DNA of 64,000 bases. Source: Toxoplasma gondii ME49 (taxonomy: Eukaryota > Apicomplexa > Conoidasida > Eucoccidiorida > Sarcocystidae). A program made the position numbers and the translations under genes. Each line of letters starts with the position of its first letter. The stretch's first letter is position 1. The stretch lies in assembly GCF_000006565.2 (NCBI RefSeq), contig NC_031475.1:496001-560000 (forward strand). Direction: 5' to 3'. The notes below the pieces were generated by a model. The model had not been told where the DNA came from and did not search any database. It worked only from the letters and a program-made list of their open reading frames with translations. Below are positions 1-19,200 of this stretch, piece by piece.

Positions 1-4823
<4,823 letters not shown>

Positions 4824-6508
4824 ACCTCGGGCTTGTTATGTGAGCGAATAGCATGCACTGAATTCGTCTAGAAGCCGCTCTGCCGACTCAGCGATCCTCC
4901 GTGGTGTGTGCTCACTTTCACGTGATGGAAGGGGAGAGCATGTCGCTGTTTTTGTGCCGGAGAAAGACTCTTCGAGTGCAGCCAGAACAACCTCTGGTGC
5001 TCGGCGCGTTGCCTAAGTGCGTTAGGTGACTCGTGGCCGTCGCGTTAGTTTTTAGTAAGTTTTTTCTCGTAATAGATGCGGAGAGCGGACTTCTCGAGAC
5101 CAAAGGTCGAGCAACACACGAGCATTCACGCCGGCAAACAGCTCCCGAGTTCTCGCGGGACTGCGGTGAACTGCACCCTAAAAATCGCCGGGAACGGAGA
5201 GTGTTACGTAGCCAGTCACACCAGCCTCGCCATGCTTCCGGAGTTGTAGCTTGTGTTGAGCATGATTACTCGGTGATTCCATGTCCCCGGCGCCATGTGC
5301 GGAAACGCAATCTTGCACATTTAACGACATAACTCCAACACCGTTGTCCAGTGATGACGAAATGCTCTACCTTCTCCTTTATCTACCCCGTGACGAGGCG
5401 GGGTATCACCGAAATAAACACGTACCACCGTTCGCTTTCCAATCTGTATTGTCTGCGACCATTACACATTTCTTGCCGGTTAATAGCCACAATTCATGGT
5501 CGCGTTTGATAGTGAACAGAGAAGAGGTCGACACTGCCTCTTAGAATCTCAGCTACACGCGAACGTCCACCCTAGCGAAAGCAGTTGGACTTATAGCAAT
5601 CAGAACGAACTGAGGAGGTCAATAGGAAACTTTGAACAATTACTGTACATTATCGAGCCGCGGCTTTTCAAAATGAAACCAGCCCGTCTTATCTGTTCTC
5701 GCAAAAGACGCCCAAATCTCGTGGAGCTGGACACAGGTTGTGACTACCGCTAGAAGCACATCCAGAAAATCTCCATTTCACCGCCAAGGTGAAGATGAAT
5801 TTGAAAACGAAACCGAACTCATCCCTTGGGGTGTCAGTAGAGTATCCACTCTTGACTGAAAGTTCGCATTCTGCCGGCTAGAGCTGTAATGTCTCGAAAC
5901 GCGTCTGTTTTCTCCCGTCATCGCAGGCAAAGCTTGCCGTCTTTCGGCTATGTGTTTCTGAGATTTTTCGACTTTCTCAAGCTGTTTTGCACTCTGCTCT
6001 CGCGTCTTGAAACTCTGGATTTCACTAGATTGGGCTCCTCGGGTGACTGCGCGCGGGAATGTCCACTGGCTTTCAGCATTCCTTCCCCAATAGCACATGC
6101 GAAATCTAGTTTCTTCGTCTGAAGACTCGTTTCGCAGTACTTGCGCAGCACCGGAATTTGAGAATCCCGAAGTTGCAGCCGATGTGCCGCCTAGCCACTC
6201 CACACCCGAATCTCCCCTTGAAGACTTTCGCCTTCCAACTCTCCAAATCCCTCTGAAAAACCTGATCTTTGTCCTGTCTGAAGGCGCCGCGTGCAGTCAA
6301 ACGCACAAGCTTCTACATACACTCACTATATATTTAAACGTATATACATATACATATATATACATATATGTATGTATGTATATGGCTTGACTGACGAATC
6401 TCAGCACCTGTGTGCAGCATGTGTCTTCCTTTGCTTTGAGTCCGTGCTCGTCCCCTTGCAGTAGATTGAAAACTCTCTCTCTCTCTCCACCTGGATTCTT
6501 TTGATGTC
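4824..6508. other. Convergent 3' spacer between SPM1 and GCP2
   Basis: This must hold the 3' UTRs of both flanking genes. I see no coding exon. A TA/TATG-rich tract lies around 6327-6383 and a CT run around 6471-6488, just beyond the GCP2 stop. Confidence 0.5.
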
Positions 6509-9500
6509 TCATCGGCCGCAGCCGGTTCGACTTCGGAGAAAGGCCGCCGCATACCCTTCCGCCGGCAATACCTCTCCACTTCTGCGTTCTCCAGTCCTCG
6601 GTTCCAGATCTTCCTCTGCGTCGAGAAGCTCCTCGTCTCCGTCCTCATCGAAGAACTCTGAGAAGTTTTCGGAGTCTCTTCGTCGCGGTACGCGGCTGCC
6701 CGCGTCGTCTCCGAAGGAAGACCGTTCTTCAGATCCTTCGATGTCTCCAATGTCACGGAAATCTTCAGCGTCGCTCTCCAAGCCCCCACGCACCTCGAAC
6801 TCGGCGTCTTCCTCGCGAGAAGGAGAACTGGTCAGTGCTTTCTTGTCGCGACACTCGCTTCCTCTGCTGCTACGAATGCGCTCTTGAAACGACCGCAGCG
6901 CCGCGTCGAAATCTTCGTCGCCCTCGCCGTCTTCCCCACTCACTAAAGAGTACGTTTCTTCCGCGTCTTCGTCAGTAAATTCATCGGATGCATGCGCCGG
7001 CGATCTTTCTGCCCCACGGTCGCCTAGTAAGCCTCTGTGGCCTCCCGCCCATCTCTCGGTGAATCCTGAACTGCTTTTCTCTTCTTCAACGCCCGCGCGT
7101 CTGCGGCTCTCTCCTTCGTTGTTTCCGCCTCTCCTTTCTCCATCGAGACAAGCAGAGACCACTGGAAATGGAGACACAGAGACACCACGGTCCCTCTCGC
7201 TCTCCGAAGCCAGACGGGACGTTGAAGCGGAGCACACACTGCTGTGCCTCAGAGAAGCCGGAATGGCCGCCGAGAAGGGAGGAGGCCGCTCGAAAGACCC
7301 AATTCTTCTGGACGTCTCGGCAGCCGCGTGGTTCTTCGGCGTTGGCACCTGTCTAGGTGATCTCTCGCCTTCCTCTCTGTCCGAAATCGAGCGGTGTTCC
7401 TCAAAGCCTTCTTCTCCGTACCTCTTCTCGCGCGCGTGAGACGCCAGAGCTCGCGAGGGCGGCAGTGGGACAGGCGAGGAGGCGCCAGATTTGCTTTCGT
7501 GACTCCGGGAAGACACGGGAGCAGCGGCGCTGTCGCCAGTCAAGCAGTCAGACTTCGAGGGATCACTGGAAGGACTTTCTTCTCCCGGAGACGCATGCTG
7601 TCGAATCTGCGGCTGAGAGACGGCAGACACCGCGGGGGGGACCGACCGCGCAGACAGCCGGTCGTTGAAGTTGAAGCGAAAGAGCAAGTGGGCGCTCGGC
7701 GACGCGGGAAATCGGTTGCTGAACGCTTCCAGCTTGCCTGCAGTGGACGTACACAACAAGGAGAGCGGGAGATGTACACACTCCGACGCACCACCCTGTC
7801 AGCGTCTGCAGAAGACCCCGGAATCGACCAAAGCACGGATTTCTGCCTGGCAGTGAAAGTCGACCGGCGACACGGCGTCCAGGTTGCACATGCCCACGAA
7901 CGCGAAAAACCAAAGTCAGGCGAAGGGCAGGAGAACAGGACCACAGTTTTCCTTCTTGCCGACTCACTGCATGCTTCCCGAAACGCACAAACCGAGAGAA
8001 CGCACCTCTGTCTCCTTCCTCAGAGCGTCTCCTTCTAGGCACAAAAACACCGCATTTCTCTCCCGCAAGCGAAGCGTCGAACAAAGGGATATCTTGACGT
8101 CCTCTTCTCGAATCTCTCACTTGAATGTGCAGCCGCACTACTCTCCGGCCCCCGTCTGCAGCTGCCCAAAAGCGAAACCCTGCAGCGAGACTTCCCTCGA
8201 CACCCACAACTTCCCGTTCTCTCACTCTTTCTTTGCGGGCAACTTCCTCAGCGTCTCCTTCACCTTCACTTACTGATGAAGTCTGCGAAGTTCTCTCGGA
8301 AGCTGGCGCCGGCGCTGCGGACCATTCCGCCGAAGCCTGAACTGTCTACAGCTGCGCGGATTTGTTGGCGTCGGGCCTCTCGAATTCGTTCGCGCGAGCT
8401 TCGTTCGTTTGCGTGCGCCTTCGCTTCTTGCGCAGCGCTGGTGTGCAAGTCGCGCCCCGCTGCCTCGGCGCCCAGAGTCCTTCGCTCGGCCTCCGCTGTG
8501 TCTCCTTTCGGCGCGAGAGAAGAAGTCCCCAACAGGGCGCCCGCCGCAAGGAGCGGGAAGTCCGGCGCGTCGAAGGAGAACTTTTTCACGTGCCGACTGA
8601 AGACGAGGCAAATCGTCAGGCACTTGCTGATCGTCTGCAGCAAGCCGAGGTCTTCCAGGAAGAGGTCTCGCAACAGACACGACAGAAAGCGCGCATGCAG
8701 TTCCTGGACGTCCTCAAAAGCACACACTGGAGCCCCCGACGGGGCAGCGGAGAGGCCGGAACTCGATGCAAACGAAGAGGCAGGCGAAAGAGCCGCAGGC
8801 GACAGTGCTTCGAGGTGCCGACGCAGTGCAGAGTAGTGCAATGCAATGACCTGCAAAGAAGATCCAAAAAATCCAGAAACATACATGACACACACCTCCG
8901 CATGCATAGACCATATGATGAAATACAGTGACAGACCTACACACGGACTCTCTTTCCACGTCCTGATACATACTTACATGCAGACATATATATATATAGA
9001 TAGATAAAATGCATATGTAGATATGCATAGATGCATATGACTGTTATGGGTGCATGAGAATAAAAAATTGGTACGAAAAAAGGCGACAAGAAAGACCGCC
9101 TCTCTCCGTTCGTTGCCGCCCTCGCCGTATACGCGTGAATACGCACAAGACTGCACATGCTCACCAATACATCTATCCACCAATGAACGCATATATATAA
9201 ATGTAAATATATTTTCCAATATAATATACATATATATGTGCTTTGATGTATATACATATATATAGATATGTTCTACATTATATGTTATATATGTACAATA
9301 TATACATATATATATACACATACTATGAATACATCCCTACTATATATATGCATATTTTCTGTATACATGCATTTGTACAGAGAGTGTTTCCTTTTGTTTC
9401 TTTCTTCAGCGTACATCTGTGGTTGCATAGAAAAGGAGGTTTCGAGTGAAGATGCGCATGTCCTCCCCGATCGCAACGGTGTGACGAAGATGGACAGGCA

Positions 9501-9672
9501 TGTCGGCGAAGGAGAAGAGACTCTGCGCAAAAAGTGGAAATGAAAGGGACAAGCTTGAGCGTGTTTTGTCGCTTGAAGGCGCGACGTCGCTGTCTTTCAC
9601 GCAAGCGTTTTCCAAGTCTCCACGCAATGACACCAAAAAACGCGAAGCACAACACAAACACATCCTTTCTCC

Positions 9673-9706
<34 letters not shown>

Positions 9707-9738
9707 ACAATGCTCTGATTCATTATATACAGCAATAG

Positions 9739-9774
<36 letters not shown>

Positions 9775-12700
9775 AAAGATACGAATATATGAATATATGC
9801 ATATGCACGTGGACAGGTTTTTTTATCCACCTTTGTCGCGTGTGGTTCTCTGGATGAACTGACCAAAGGGAGTAAGAGCTGCAGGGACTGGGTGTTTTAA
9901 GACATTTTCACAATTTGAACGACTTTAAAAAAGTAATGAATTTTCATTCCAATTACTAAATTTCAATTAGTTCGCTATGGCTGGTTGCAGTCACGCGTTT
10001 TGCTTCCTAGGCTGCGTTCAGGAGGCAACCAAGAGAGCCGGGGTTTCCGACTTACGCGTGTCTCGTGGATGTGCATCCAGAGTTGATTCAACTGGCGCTG
10101 CGCCAAGTGAATGTGAAGAAGGAATCGAAAAACGAGTTCGTAGCTGCATAATGCCTTGCTCGTGTAAAGAAGCGACAGCGGCCAGCCGCACCTGTACCGT
10201 AGACACACTCGCCTGCACCACTCTGAAGACAGAAGGGAAAGAGAAAAAGAGAGAGAACCGCGAGATGAAAACGACGTAGAAAATGATACAGAAAACAGGA
10301 TGGATTAGGTCACACCAAACACCGATAAAACAAGGGGAAGGGAGGGAGAGAGAAAACGCAGGTGGAGAGGTATAGGAGACACTGAAAACAGCAGAAGACA
10401 GGAGGCGAAGGCGGAACTGGGGAGGAAGAAAAGACCAACGACGGCACAGCAACGACAGCGACACACTCGGACTGAAAGATCCGCTCGGTCGCACCGCACT
10501 TTTCCTTTTTCTGTTCTCCCCTCTATTTTTTATTCTTCGCTCTGCTCGTACCGGAGGGCGACGGGCGGCGGGTGGGAACTGCGCCGAAACCAGCATTCGT
10601 TCCTCTTTCGTCTCCGACTGCTCGCGAGAGCTTTGAAAGTCCCAGGAGGTTCCTCAGATTGTCTTCTTCGTGTGCATGCGCCAGCAGCTGGGCCGCCTCG
10701 CACAGCGAAGGAACGGGATGCATGAAAAAGGAGATCTTCTCCTTCAGTCTGCAGGAAGACGAAGACAAGACAGAGCCACGAAAACTTTATGATTATGAGC
10801 CCTCTCAAACTCTGCACAGAGCTGAGATACACGACTCACCCACTCAGTCTCCAATCACTAGTCTACGCATACACATTCACATGAATCTACATGCACATAT
10901 ATATATATATATATGTACACACATATACAGCTGCCTGGGAGTGTCTGCATGCACCGTAGAACGTCCGAGCCGAATGACTTCTGGATGTTCCGAGAGACTT
11001 TCACTTGTCGACGCATGCGTCTCTCCAAATATGGGCACAGCTAGACCGAGTGCGAGACACACTGGCCTACACATACAGAAAACCTCACGAACCTGTCGCG
11101 TTGCGGGTTATACACATATACAGAGACTTGCACGAATAGGTATCTTTGTCTACAGAGAGACACGTATAGACATCTCCAGAAGTGGAGATAGGCATGATTC
11201 TCTTGCATTGAATGAGAGGTGGGTAATTACGTATAAATATCTCTAAACATCCCTAAACGTGTATAGACATCTGTGAAAATCCATAAACAGATGTATATGT
11301 AGATACGCACAATACACAAAAAAACAGGCACACGCACAAGCACATAAACATATATATACAGTTATATATATATATACGTATGTATATATGTGTGCATGTA
11401 CATGGTATGCGGAGAACCCTGCGTCGACGCGCTTACGTTTCAAATCCACTGACACTTCGAATGGCTTGCTCCATGCATCCCTCAAGGCCCGCAATTTCTT
11501 GAAGGGTGTCATGCCAGGTGCCAGCGGAGAGGCCTGGCGCGGCGCCCGGAGTTGAGTCATTTGGAGCAGCGAATTCGAAGAACTGTTGCAGAAAGTCTCC
11601 TCTTCCGACGAGAAAGAAAACGTGGAGCATCTCGAGGGTGCGAGGCAGCTGCAGCGAGTGAAAGAAGAAGTGCATGAGGTGGGCGGAGGCGCGCGCGCAT
11701 GCAGACGGGAGAAGCGGCAGCAGACGCGGAGGCAGAGAAGACGCAGAGGTGCTCGCTCGAACTTCCGGCGGCAGCGAGAACGAGGGTGGGGGCAGACCCT
11801 GAAACGGAAGAAAAAGAGACAAAAGAAAAGAGGACAGGGGAAAAGAAAAGCAAATGAAGAGGAAACCTCTCCCGACTTTAAAGCACACCCGCAAATCGGA
11901 TCGACCCCCTGGGTGAGGAGTCACAGCAATGGAGAAGGAACAGAGAACAGCAACTGTATTCAAACCTCGCCCATATCATGTGCGCAAGACCTTTACGCGG
12001 ATAGCTTCGTACACATGCGTTGCAAATCACGAAGAAATCTAGTTAACAGTTACACGCATGCTTCACTGGCTTCGGATCTTTGAGAATCCTTTTTTCGAGT
12101 CGAAAGCAGCAGGAAGGGCGCAAGCTGTGACCAGGTTCCCAGAGAAACGAGCAAAGAGAATGCTTTCTTCCCTACCGACACACAAAGACTTCGAGGGAGG
12201 CCTCGATTCTATCAATGAAAAACGACTTCATTCTTACACTCAAGACATCCCATATTCGCCTATGTCTTCGCCGCCCTTGCACGTAGGTGCACAGCTATCT
12301 ACATGCATGCAAATCTCCACATACACACTTCCTCTGTCTCGCCATCCTCCCCTTGTTCTTTCTCCTCTATCAACATACCTCCACGCATAGAAACGTGGAT
12401 ATGTTTACATGCACTTCTGTGCCGAGCCCTTTTCTTGCATTCTTCCCCCCGGCTCGTCAACCTGCGCCGGCGTTTTCCCCACTTACTGCGTAGCTGCAGC
12501 TGTTGAGGACGTACACGTACAGCCCAGCTCGGTGAATGTCTCGTGCATGCGGCTTCAAGAAATTCGGGACGAGCCTGTCGACGAGAACGAATCTCCGTCT
12601 GCACCAATCCACCGCACATGGCCTGACGTCTGTCCCCCTCGACGGGTCGATTTGACTTCCTCCTGGGGAAACGCATGCACAGGGGGAGACGTGCGATTCA

Positions 12701-15700
12701 TCCTCCCAGCACCAGACACTGACTGTTCAGCGTTCTCCTCGGTTCTTGGAGAAGATGCACGAAAATCACAAAAAAGGGAAGACTAAGCAAGTGCGGGAGC
12801 GATTCACACGTGGATGCACCTGCTCAGACCATTTGATCGTAAACAACGGAGTTGTTCTGTCCGCGCTGACGAGCAAACCACACGATCGAGTTCAGCAGAC
12901 CTATCTCCGGATTCCTAAGAAGATTTCACCAGAAAGCCTACAGAACATTCCGTCTACACCGAGAAAGATTACTCTTTTATAGCCACTTACACATATTCAC
13001 TTATACCAGTGCATTTGCAGATGCAAGTGTTGCCTCGTACAGATCCAGAAAAGTCTGTGAGGCCATTTAGGCATATAGGCACCTGCATGCGTTTACCTGA
13101 AGCGGAGACGCAGAAGGAAGCGCCTCTCCATTCCAACGAAGGTTCGCCCTCGGCAACGACCGTCGGGTCTTCGCTGCAGATTCACACGCGGCAAAACGGG
13201 GAGAAAATCCACGGATGACTGCATGCACTCAGTCGAGCTGTTTCGGCTTTAGGGTAGAGAGCGGACCAGGCGAGTGCCAGACAGAAGCAAACGAAGACAC
13301 ACTGTCTGGAAGTGGCGAGATTTCCACGAGGCATTGAATGGGGAATCTAAAGACATCTTCGAGTGACCTCAAGAGGGGATGCCGCCTCTCCCAGGAAGAG
13401 CATGTGCGATCGGAATGCCTGTTCACAACCGCGACTTAAATGAACTGGTTCCTAACTGCTCGAATCGGAGACATATTTGAATAAGGTGTTTAGAAACCAA
13501 CACGAGGTTTGAGTAGAAGCAATTACCTTAACTTGAGTCTTAACTTCAGGACCCTCATAGAATCGAACACACGGTAGACTCGAAACTGGCCTCTTCCTGA
13601 GAAGCTGAGCTCGAATTCGAATTTCAAAGAAGCGACTGACGGAACTGCTTCTGAAATCGGACCCCCGTGTCTGTCCTGTTTGGTTTCGGGTGCTTGTTCC
13701 GCTTTCCGTCTCACCGGATGAAGAATTCTCCGTAGGTGTCTTTGAGGACGCCGTGATGCACCCAGTTTTCGACGATTCTCGCGAGAGGCGCTGCGGCTTT
13801 CTCGAAGATAAAACGACAAATTTCCTGATTTGCGTCGTTGCAGGGCAGCCGCTTCTTGACCTCTTCGGCCGCGTCGAGGAGATCGCCGCCGCGCCTTCCC
13901 CACGCCTCGCGCACGACCGCCTCGGCGACGCCCAAGGCTCGCGTCACCGGCCCCAGTTGGGCGCGAAGGCCCTGGAGGGTCAGGCGACCCCTGCGGACCT
14001 CGCCCTCCCAGGCCCCGACGCGGATGCCCAGCTCCTCGACTATCTTTTTGATCGCCGCGCAGAACGCTTCAGCTACTTCCCCGCCCCAGCCTGAGAGGCC
14101 AGCCGAAACATCAGAAGCCGATGAGGATGCTGAGATGCCGGCAACGGCCTTCGAGGTGCTGTTTCGTCTGCCCGCAAGCTCGAGGAAGACGAGGAGCAGC
14201 CGCAAACTGCAGGCAGCCGGCAAGAGCGGCGGGAGCATTTGACATAGCGCCGCATCCTCCGACGCCGCCTGCGAAACCTGGAAGGCGAACTCACTTCTCT
14301 CCGAAAGGCGGGAAGCCCGAGGCTCTGCGGCGAAGGACGGGGCCGTACTGCCGGGGATCAGAGACGTTACGGAGGTGCAGGAATCGACGTCGGGAGCAGG
14401 TTCGGCAGCCGCCTTGCCGAGAAGCATCGGATGAAGCCAGAAGTGGAAAGAAGGCAGAGGTGGGTCCGGAGAAGGAGAGGGAGGCTGAGAGGGAGGCGAG
14501 TCCGGTTCTGCGTTAGCACAGGCAGGCGCAACCGCGAGAATGCGAATCAGAGTGCCGTCGAGACCCGACAAGCAAAAGAGAAGATCTTCGAGGAGAAACC
14601 GCTCCTTGACCTCCCGAGTGAGCGCCGGCCAGTCTGCATGGAGGCGGCGCATCACCCAGTCGTTCTCCCCGATACTCTCGGGGCCGACCGACCGCCAGCT
14701 CTCGGCGACTGAAGACCGTCCAGTGGCGCCTGAGGCGCGAGGCGTTCCGATGACGGAGACAGGCGACGTCAGCGCTTGGCCCCTGCCGGCGCCGAGGCGG
14801 AACTCCGACGAAGGACAGGAAGAAGACCCTTCTCCGTCTCGCGCGTGCTCGGAGACACCGAAGACGCCCTCGTCCGCGTACGGCGACAGAGAGAGGCGTG
14901 GAGTCGCGACGGGGTCTGATGCGTTCGCGATCAAGCTCGACAGCGGAACGCCGAGGAACCGTTCGCGTCTCAGCAGCGAGTCGTCGATCTCGCTCGGTCC
15001 TAGGAGACTGTGAGGCACGACACGGTCCCAGCTCGGCGCTACGCGGACGCCGGCAGGGACGATGCGCCAGCCACTGTGCATGAGGGGGGGGGGGTCGAGT
15101 CCGAGAAGCGGCTTCGCGGTCCTCAGAACGGACCCGCGGAGTGAGCTAGATGACAGCTGCGGCAGCCGAGCGGCCGAAGAAGGCCCTCTGACCCCTGACA
15201 CGGGTCGCGCCTTTTCGGCGTCTAAGTCCACGCCCGCCGGCGCAAACACCGGCTTCCCGACGGCGACCAGTCGAGCAGACCCTGGGGTGTCTCCACTGTC
15301 GGACATGCGCAGAGACAGGAACTGGCCGGTATGGCAGTTCTGAAGAAGAACATCTTCGTCCAAGTGCAAGACCGAGAGCGCGGAGCGGGTTCCTGCATGC
15401 GCGGACTCCTGCGCGGGCACACCCTCGGACCCCAAGCGCGACTGCGCCGAGGCGCCCGGCGCGGCGCGCAGCAGCCGCCAGCGACAGCGGCGATCCACGC
15501 GCGCCAGGAGACTCTTCACGGATCCGTCCGGACAGACCCCGCGGGCACACACGACGCCGATGTCTTCTTCGTCCGGCGCACCAAACAGCGTACATGCAGG
15601 AAGGGCAGAAGTTGACGAGGAACCCGAGGACCCGGTAGGAAATGCGTGGTGCCCAGATGTTCGCGAGCTGTGCAGGCGTTGCGCGAACTGACGGACTTCG

Positions 15701-16230
15701 GTTCGACGCGGACAACAGAGGAGCCAAAGCGGCGCGCCTGGGTGAGGAAGTCTTGACTGCGGTTCTTCGGAGGTAGGCACAGGCTGATTTCCGCCACCCA
15801 AGGGGAAAGAACGCGGGAGACCCGCGACGAGCAGCACCTCCTCATTCGCGTGCACGATGTCACCGACAGCTGGAGAGGACGCGCGCAACAGAGAAAACTC
15901 CGAGCTGCAGAGCGGCCGGTACGGATGCGAGGCGGTGCAGCAAAGAGGCAAAAGAGGCGCGTCTGCGGACTCAGACGGGAGCGGGGCCTGAAACGGCGAG
16001 GGTGAAGCCTTAGACGTGCTGAACGAAAAACCCGGTGTGCCAGAACTTATAAGCTTTTCCAGAGAAGCGGTGGGTCCCTCGGAAACACTCGTAACACCAT
16101 TTGAGACGCCTGGAAACTCCCCCAGACTGACGTAGTACGGCTGCTTCGCGCTGTACCAGGCGTCCAGAGTCGACCGCAACCCTACTTGCGCCCCGTACGC
16201 AAGGGAGGCGGCTAATGGTGGAAGCGGCAT
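6509..16230 (-). CDS. GCP2: Gamma-tubulin complex component 2 (Spc97/GCP2 family)
   Basis: Eight exons on the minus strand (16230-13715, 12718-12487, 11798-11437, 10748-10552, 10222-10056, 9522-9415, 8850-8274, 7737-6509) join in phase to about 1795 residues, roughly twice the usual GCP2 length. Recognisable GCP2 blocks in order are LLEDLLFCLSGLDG and VENWVHHGVLKDTYGEFFI (exon 1), LVPNFLKPHARDI (2), FLVGRGDFLQQFFEFA (3), WPLSLLYTSKALCSYELVF (5), MRIFTRNLLFYATTD (6), ARFLSCLLRDLF (7) and HLLFRFNFNDRL (8). GCP2 with GCP3 and gamma-tubulin forms the small complex that nucleates microtubules at organising centres. Extra length comes from inserts in the N-terminal part and an acidic Ser/Glu-rich tail of about 380 residues. 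I chose the ATG at 16230, which starts MPLPPLAAS; the frame stays open upstream to 16455. The 5' edge of exon 2 is the least certain. Confidence 0.88.
9672..9772. repeat. TA microsatellites in a GCP2 intron
   Basis: Runs of TA broken by CATA and a short unique stretch, lying inside the GCP2 intron between exons 5 and 6. Similar TA/TGTA tracts occupy 9180-9360 and 10890-10925. They have no coding potential. Confidence 0.8.
12507..12527. repeat. Dispersed palindromic motif in GCP2 exon 2
   Basis: Contains the core ACGTACACGTACAG, a divergent member of the GGTGTAYRTACACC family. It lies in coding sequence and encodes AGLYVYVL on the minus strand, close to the exon 2 donor. Confidence 0.4.
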
Positions 16231-19200
16231 TTTGGGAAACACGCGCGAGATACAGTAGAACAAAAACGGACTATCACTATTAAAAGGAGAATGGACTTTA
16301 TAGCCGCGGCAAACGAGATAGCACTCCGCGTGCTGATGAAAGACAAGAGATGACACACTGCAGCAGGGGGTGGCGTGGCGCCAGCAGCTCCGTCCGGGTG
16401 TACGGACACTTGAGAGAGCGCATTCTTCGGCTGGCACATGCCAGAAATGCCACATAAAGCTTGCTCTTCCTTCTAGTCACGCAGTTACCGGTGTGCAAAG
16501 CGATTTCAAGGCGGACACACAATAGGCGGCTCGGCGTTTCCCTTCTCCCCCCCGCCAGAGGCTACGACACACTGTCATGCAGCGCCATTTCCCCAGCAAG
16601 TCGTTCCATGTGAGTGGAAAATCTTCACGCGCTAGAAATGAAAAACTTTCCGGTAGAAAAGGAAGCGAAGGAAAAGAAGGAGAAGGGAAGGGAAAGGAAT
16701 CGGAACCTATTCAAAGTCGGCCTGAGAACTCGCGCAAAAGCGCACGAGTGCGGTAGAGAGGTGTCGCAAAACGGGCGCAAGACAGTTACCCACGTCAACA
16801 GTTCTGGAGAAAACAGAGCTAAGAGACTGTATGCATTTAACCCTGTATGAAAGCAGTACATAGACATGCAACGTGCCGTCTCGATACTTGCAGTGTCGCG
16901 TCATCCCTCGGTTATTCGGCATGCAACAAGACAAGGGACGCTGGGGGGTGGAGGGTGGTGCCGCGAATGTTGCGATTATTTCGCCGATTAATTTGCCACG
17001 ATAGCCATCGAAAATTGGGAATGGAGTTCTTTACGAGATATTCCGACTGTAGATGCGATGAAGTGCGGATCTGCTCCACTTTTAAAAGGACAAGAACAAT
17101 GACAGCGCTCCTTCGGCAGTCGCTGATCTCGGCTGCCCAGCCGCCGGTGCCCGTCTCAAGTGCATGCACATATGTGAAGTATCGGTTAAATGACCAGGAA
17201 ACCTGTCATTTTCATTGGTTCCCTTCCACTAAAGTGTCACGACATAGCTTACTCTGCGAAATAGTAGAAGCCGAAGTGGACGAGAATCTCTGTTGAGGCT
17301 GGGAACGGCACACCTCTCTCGCCACGACAGAGATATTACACCAGAGTAGAACGCGCTTGTGTGCCTTTCTCTCTGGGTTTGGATGCGGCGGTCTAGTGCA
17401 AAGCATGGATGAGGCTTGCCACAAACCACCGTATGAACCGTTACTAATATCGGGTTCGAGCTGGAGCTGCCGCAGTAGGAGTTCGGAACTTCAACGACTT
17501 CGAAGCGGTTTGTGTTTTCCACCGTTTACGAGCACACCCTCCCGGCCTGAACGATCTGAAGACGAATGGTTGTCTTCTGTGTCCGTCGCACGTACAGGTA
17601 GGAACCCTCGGTGCGACATCACAGCACAACATTAGCAGCTTTGTAAGTCGACACCAGGCGTCACTGTGATCTTGTTTCCGTACACGTTCCAGCTCGATTT
17701 CCTTCCTGTATCGGCCAAACGCTAGCGAAACTCGTCAGGGTCGGAACTGACACAGTGTGGGTGCCACTACTGCGTTCACGGGGTACCAGGAAGCACTTAC
17801 ACTATAAGAAGAAATCAGTGAGACATTTCTGCCGGTGATGTGTGAAACACGAACTGTGCAAGACGAGCGTCGTACAGCAGCGTGGCGTTTCAGAAATAAG
17901 ACGTCTTCTTCTAACCGTCATGCACCGACGGATGCCCGCCCCGGTGAACGACCCATCGAGAAATGAGGGAATTCACCAGCCTACGTTTTTCAGCACAAGC
18001 TGCACACAAAGTACTCTGAGCTTTGACCGAGGGGTGATCTAGGCACCAACCCTATCAGGACCAACTATGTTTTTTTCAGTGTTGCTAAGAAATGGAGGCT
18101 CTTTCCATTGCGCGTGAGTCTCAAAGAAGTACTTTTCTTCGTCCATTCACCCAAGTCTTCCATCATGTTTTCCCGCAGTAGATTCTCTAGTGAGGTGACT
18201 TTAGAGGAGCGTGCGTGCAGGTAGCTGTGAACACGAAACACGTAGCAGCCAGTGACGAATTTCTCCACTCCTTGTGTCACAGCTTCTCAAAAATCGGATA
18301 TGTACGCAGAACAGCCGATGGAATAGCTTGTTTTCCTGTACTCTTTACTGGCTTCCAGCAGAAAGCACCTTCTGCTGCCCGAGGCTTCGAGAAGATGGTG
18401 TGGCTTTGTGCTCTGACTCGAGAGCGAAACTGATTCGGCCGTGTGCCGTGGGAGCATTCTCTTCCGCGCTGCCAGTGGTTCCGAAAAGTTCATTCACACA
18501 CACGCCGTGTACTTTGTCACATCAATACAATTCAACACTGGCTCCACACGCAAGCGCACCTTCCATCCATGAACGGCTTCTCGAGCGAAAAAAACATGCA
18601 CGCGAGTGATTCGAACGCCGCGTTCCGGAAAAGTGGTGGAGAGTGAGCATCGGCCAGGCAGGAGGGACTCCACCCCTCCTGTCTCGGGAGATCCGGGCAC
18701 TTTTCGAGGGTTCTGCCGTGCTCGGATGGATCCACGCAAATATCTATCTCCAAATTCTACCAAGAAAAATCCCAGACTGCCCTGATCATCCCTGTCACAC
18801 TAATGCACAGTGTGCATTGGTCTCGACTTCTGCGGTAGCAGGCACCTCCGCCACATTGCCTGCTGACAGCAGACTTTGGATGTACACAAAGCCAACGGAC
18901 TGACTTCCTGGGTTGCTGTTCCAGACATTGCCGGAATCACTTTTGACTCCACATAATATGCTAGAAAATACCGTTCATGTACGATCTAAAGAGGCAGCTG
19001 TCCAGCGAAGCTGAAGGCAGTGTCTGTCTCATGGGTGCCCGGTTCGTTTGTGAGCGCGTCCTTTGTGTGCGCAACTTGCAGAAAGACAGGAGACCCAACC
19101 TGACGAGGAAATGTGATGCAAAGCCGGGGCAGCCTGGAGCAGCCGAGAGGCATCAGCAAAGAACGCGATGAACACCCGTGGCTTGAAGTGAGAAACACAA

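Noticed and set aside
9180..9360. Tyr/Ile-rich open frames over TA-rich DNA
   Set aside because: They are translations of TA/TGTA microsatellites inside a GCP2 intron.
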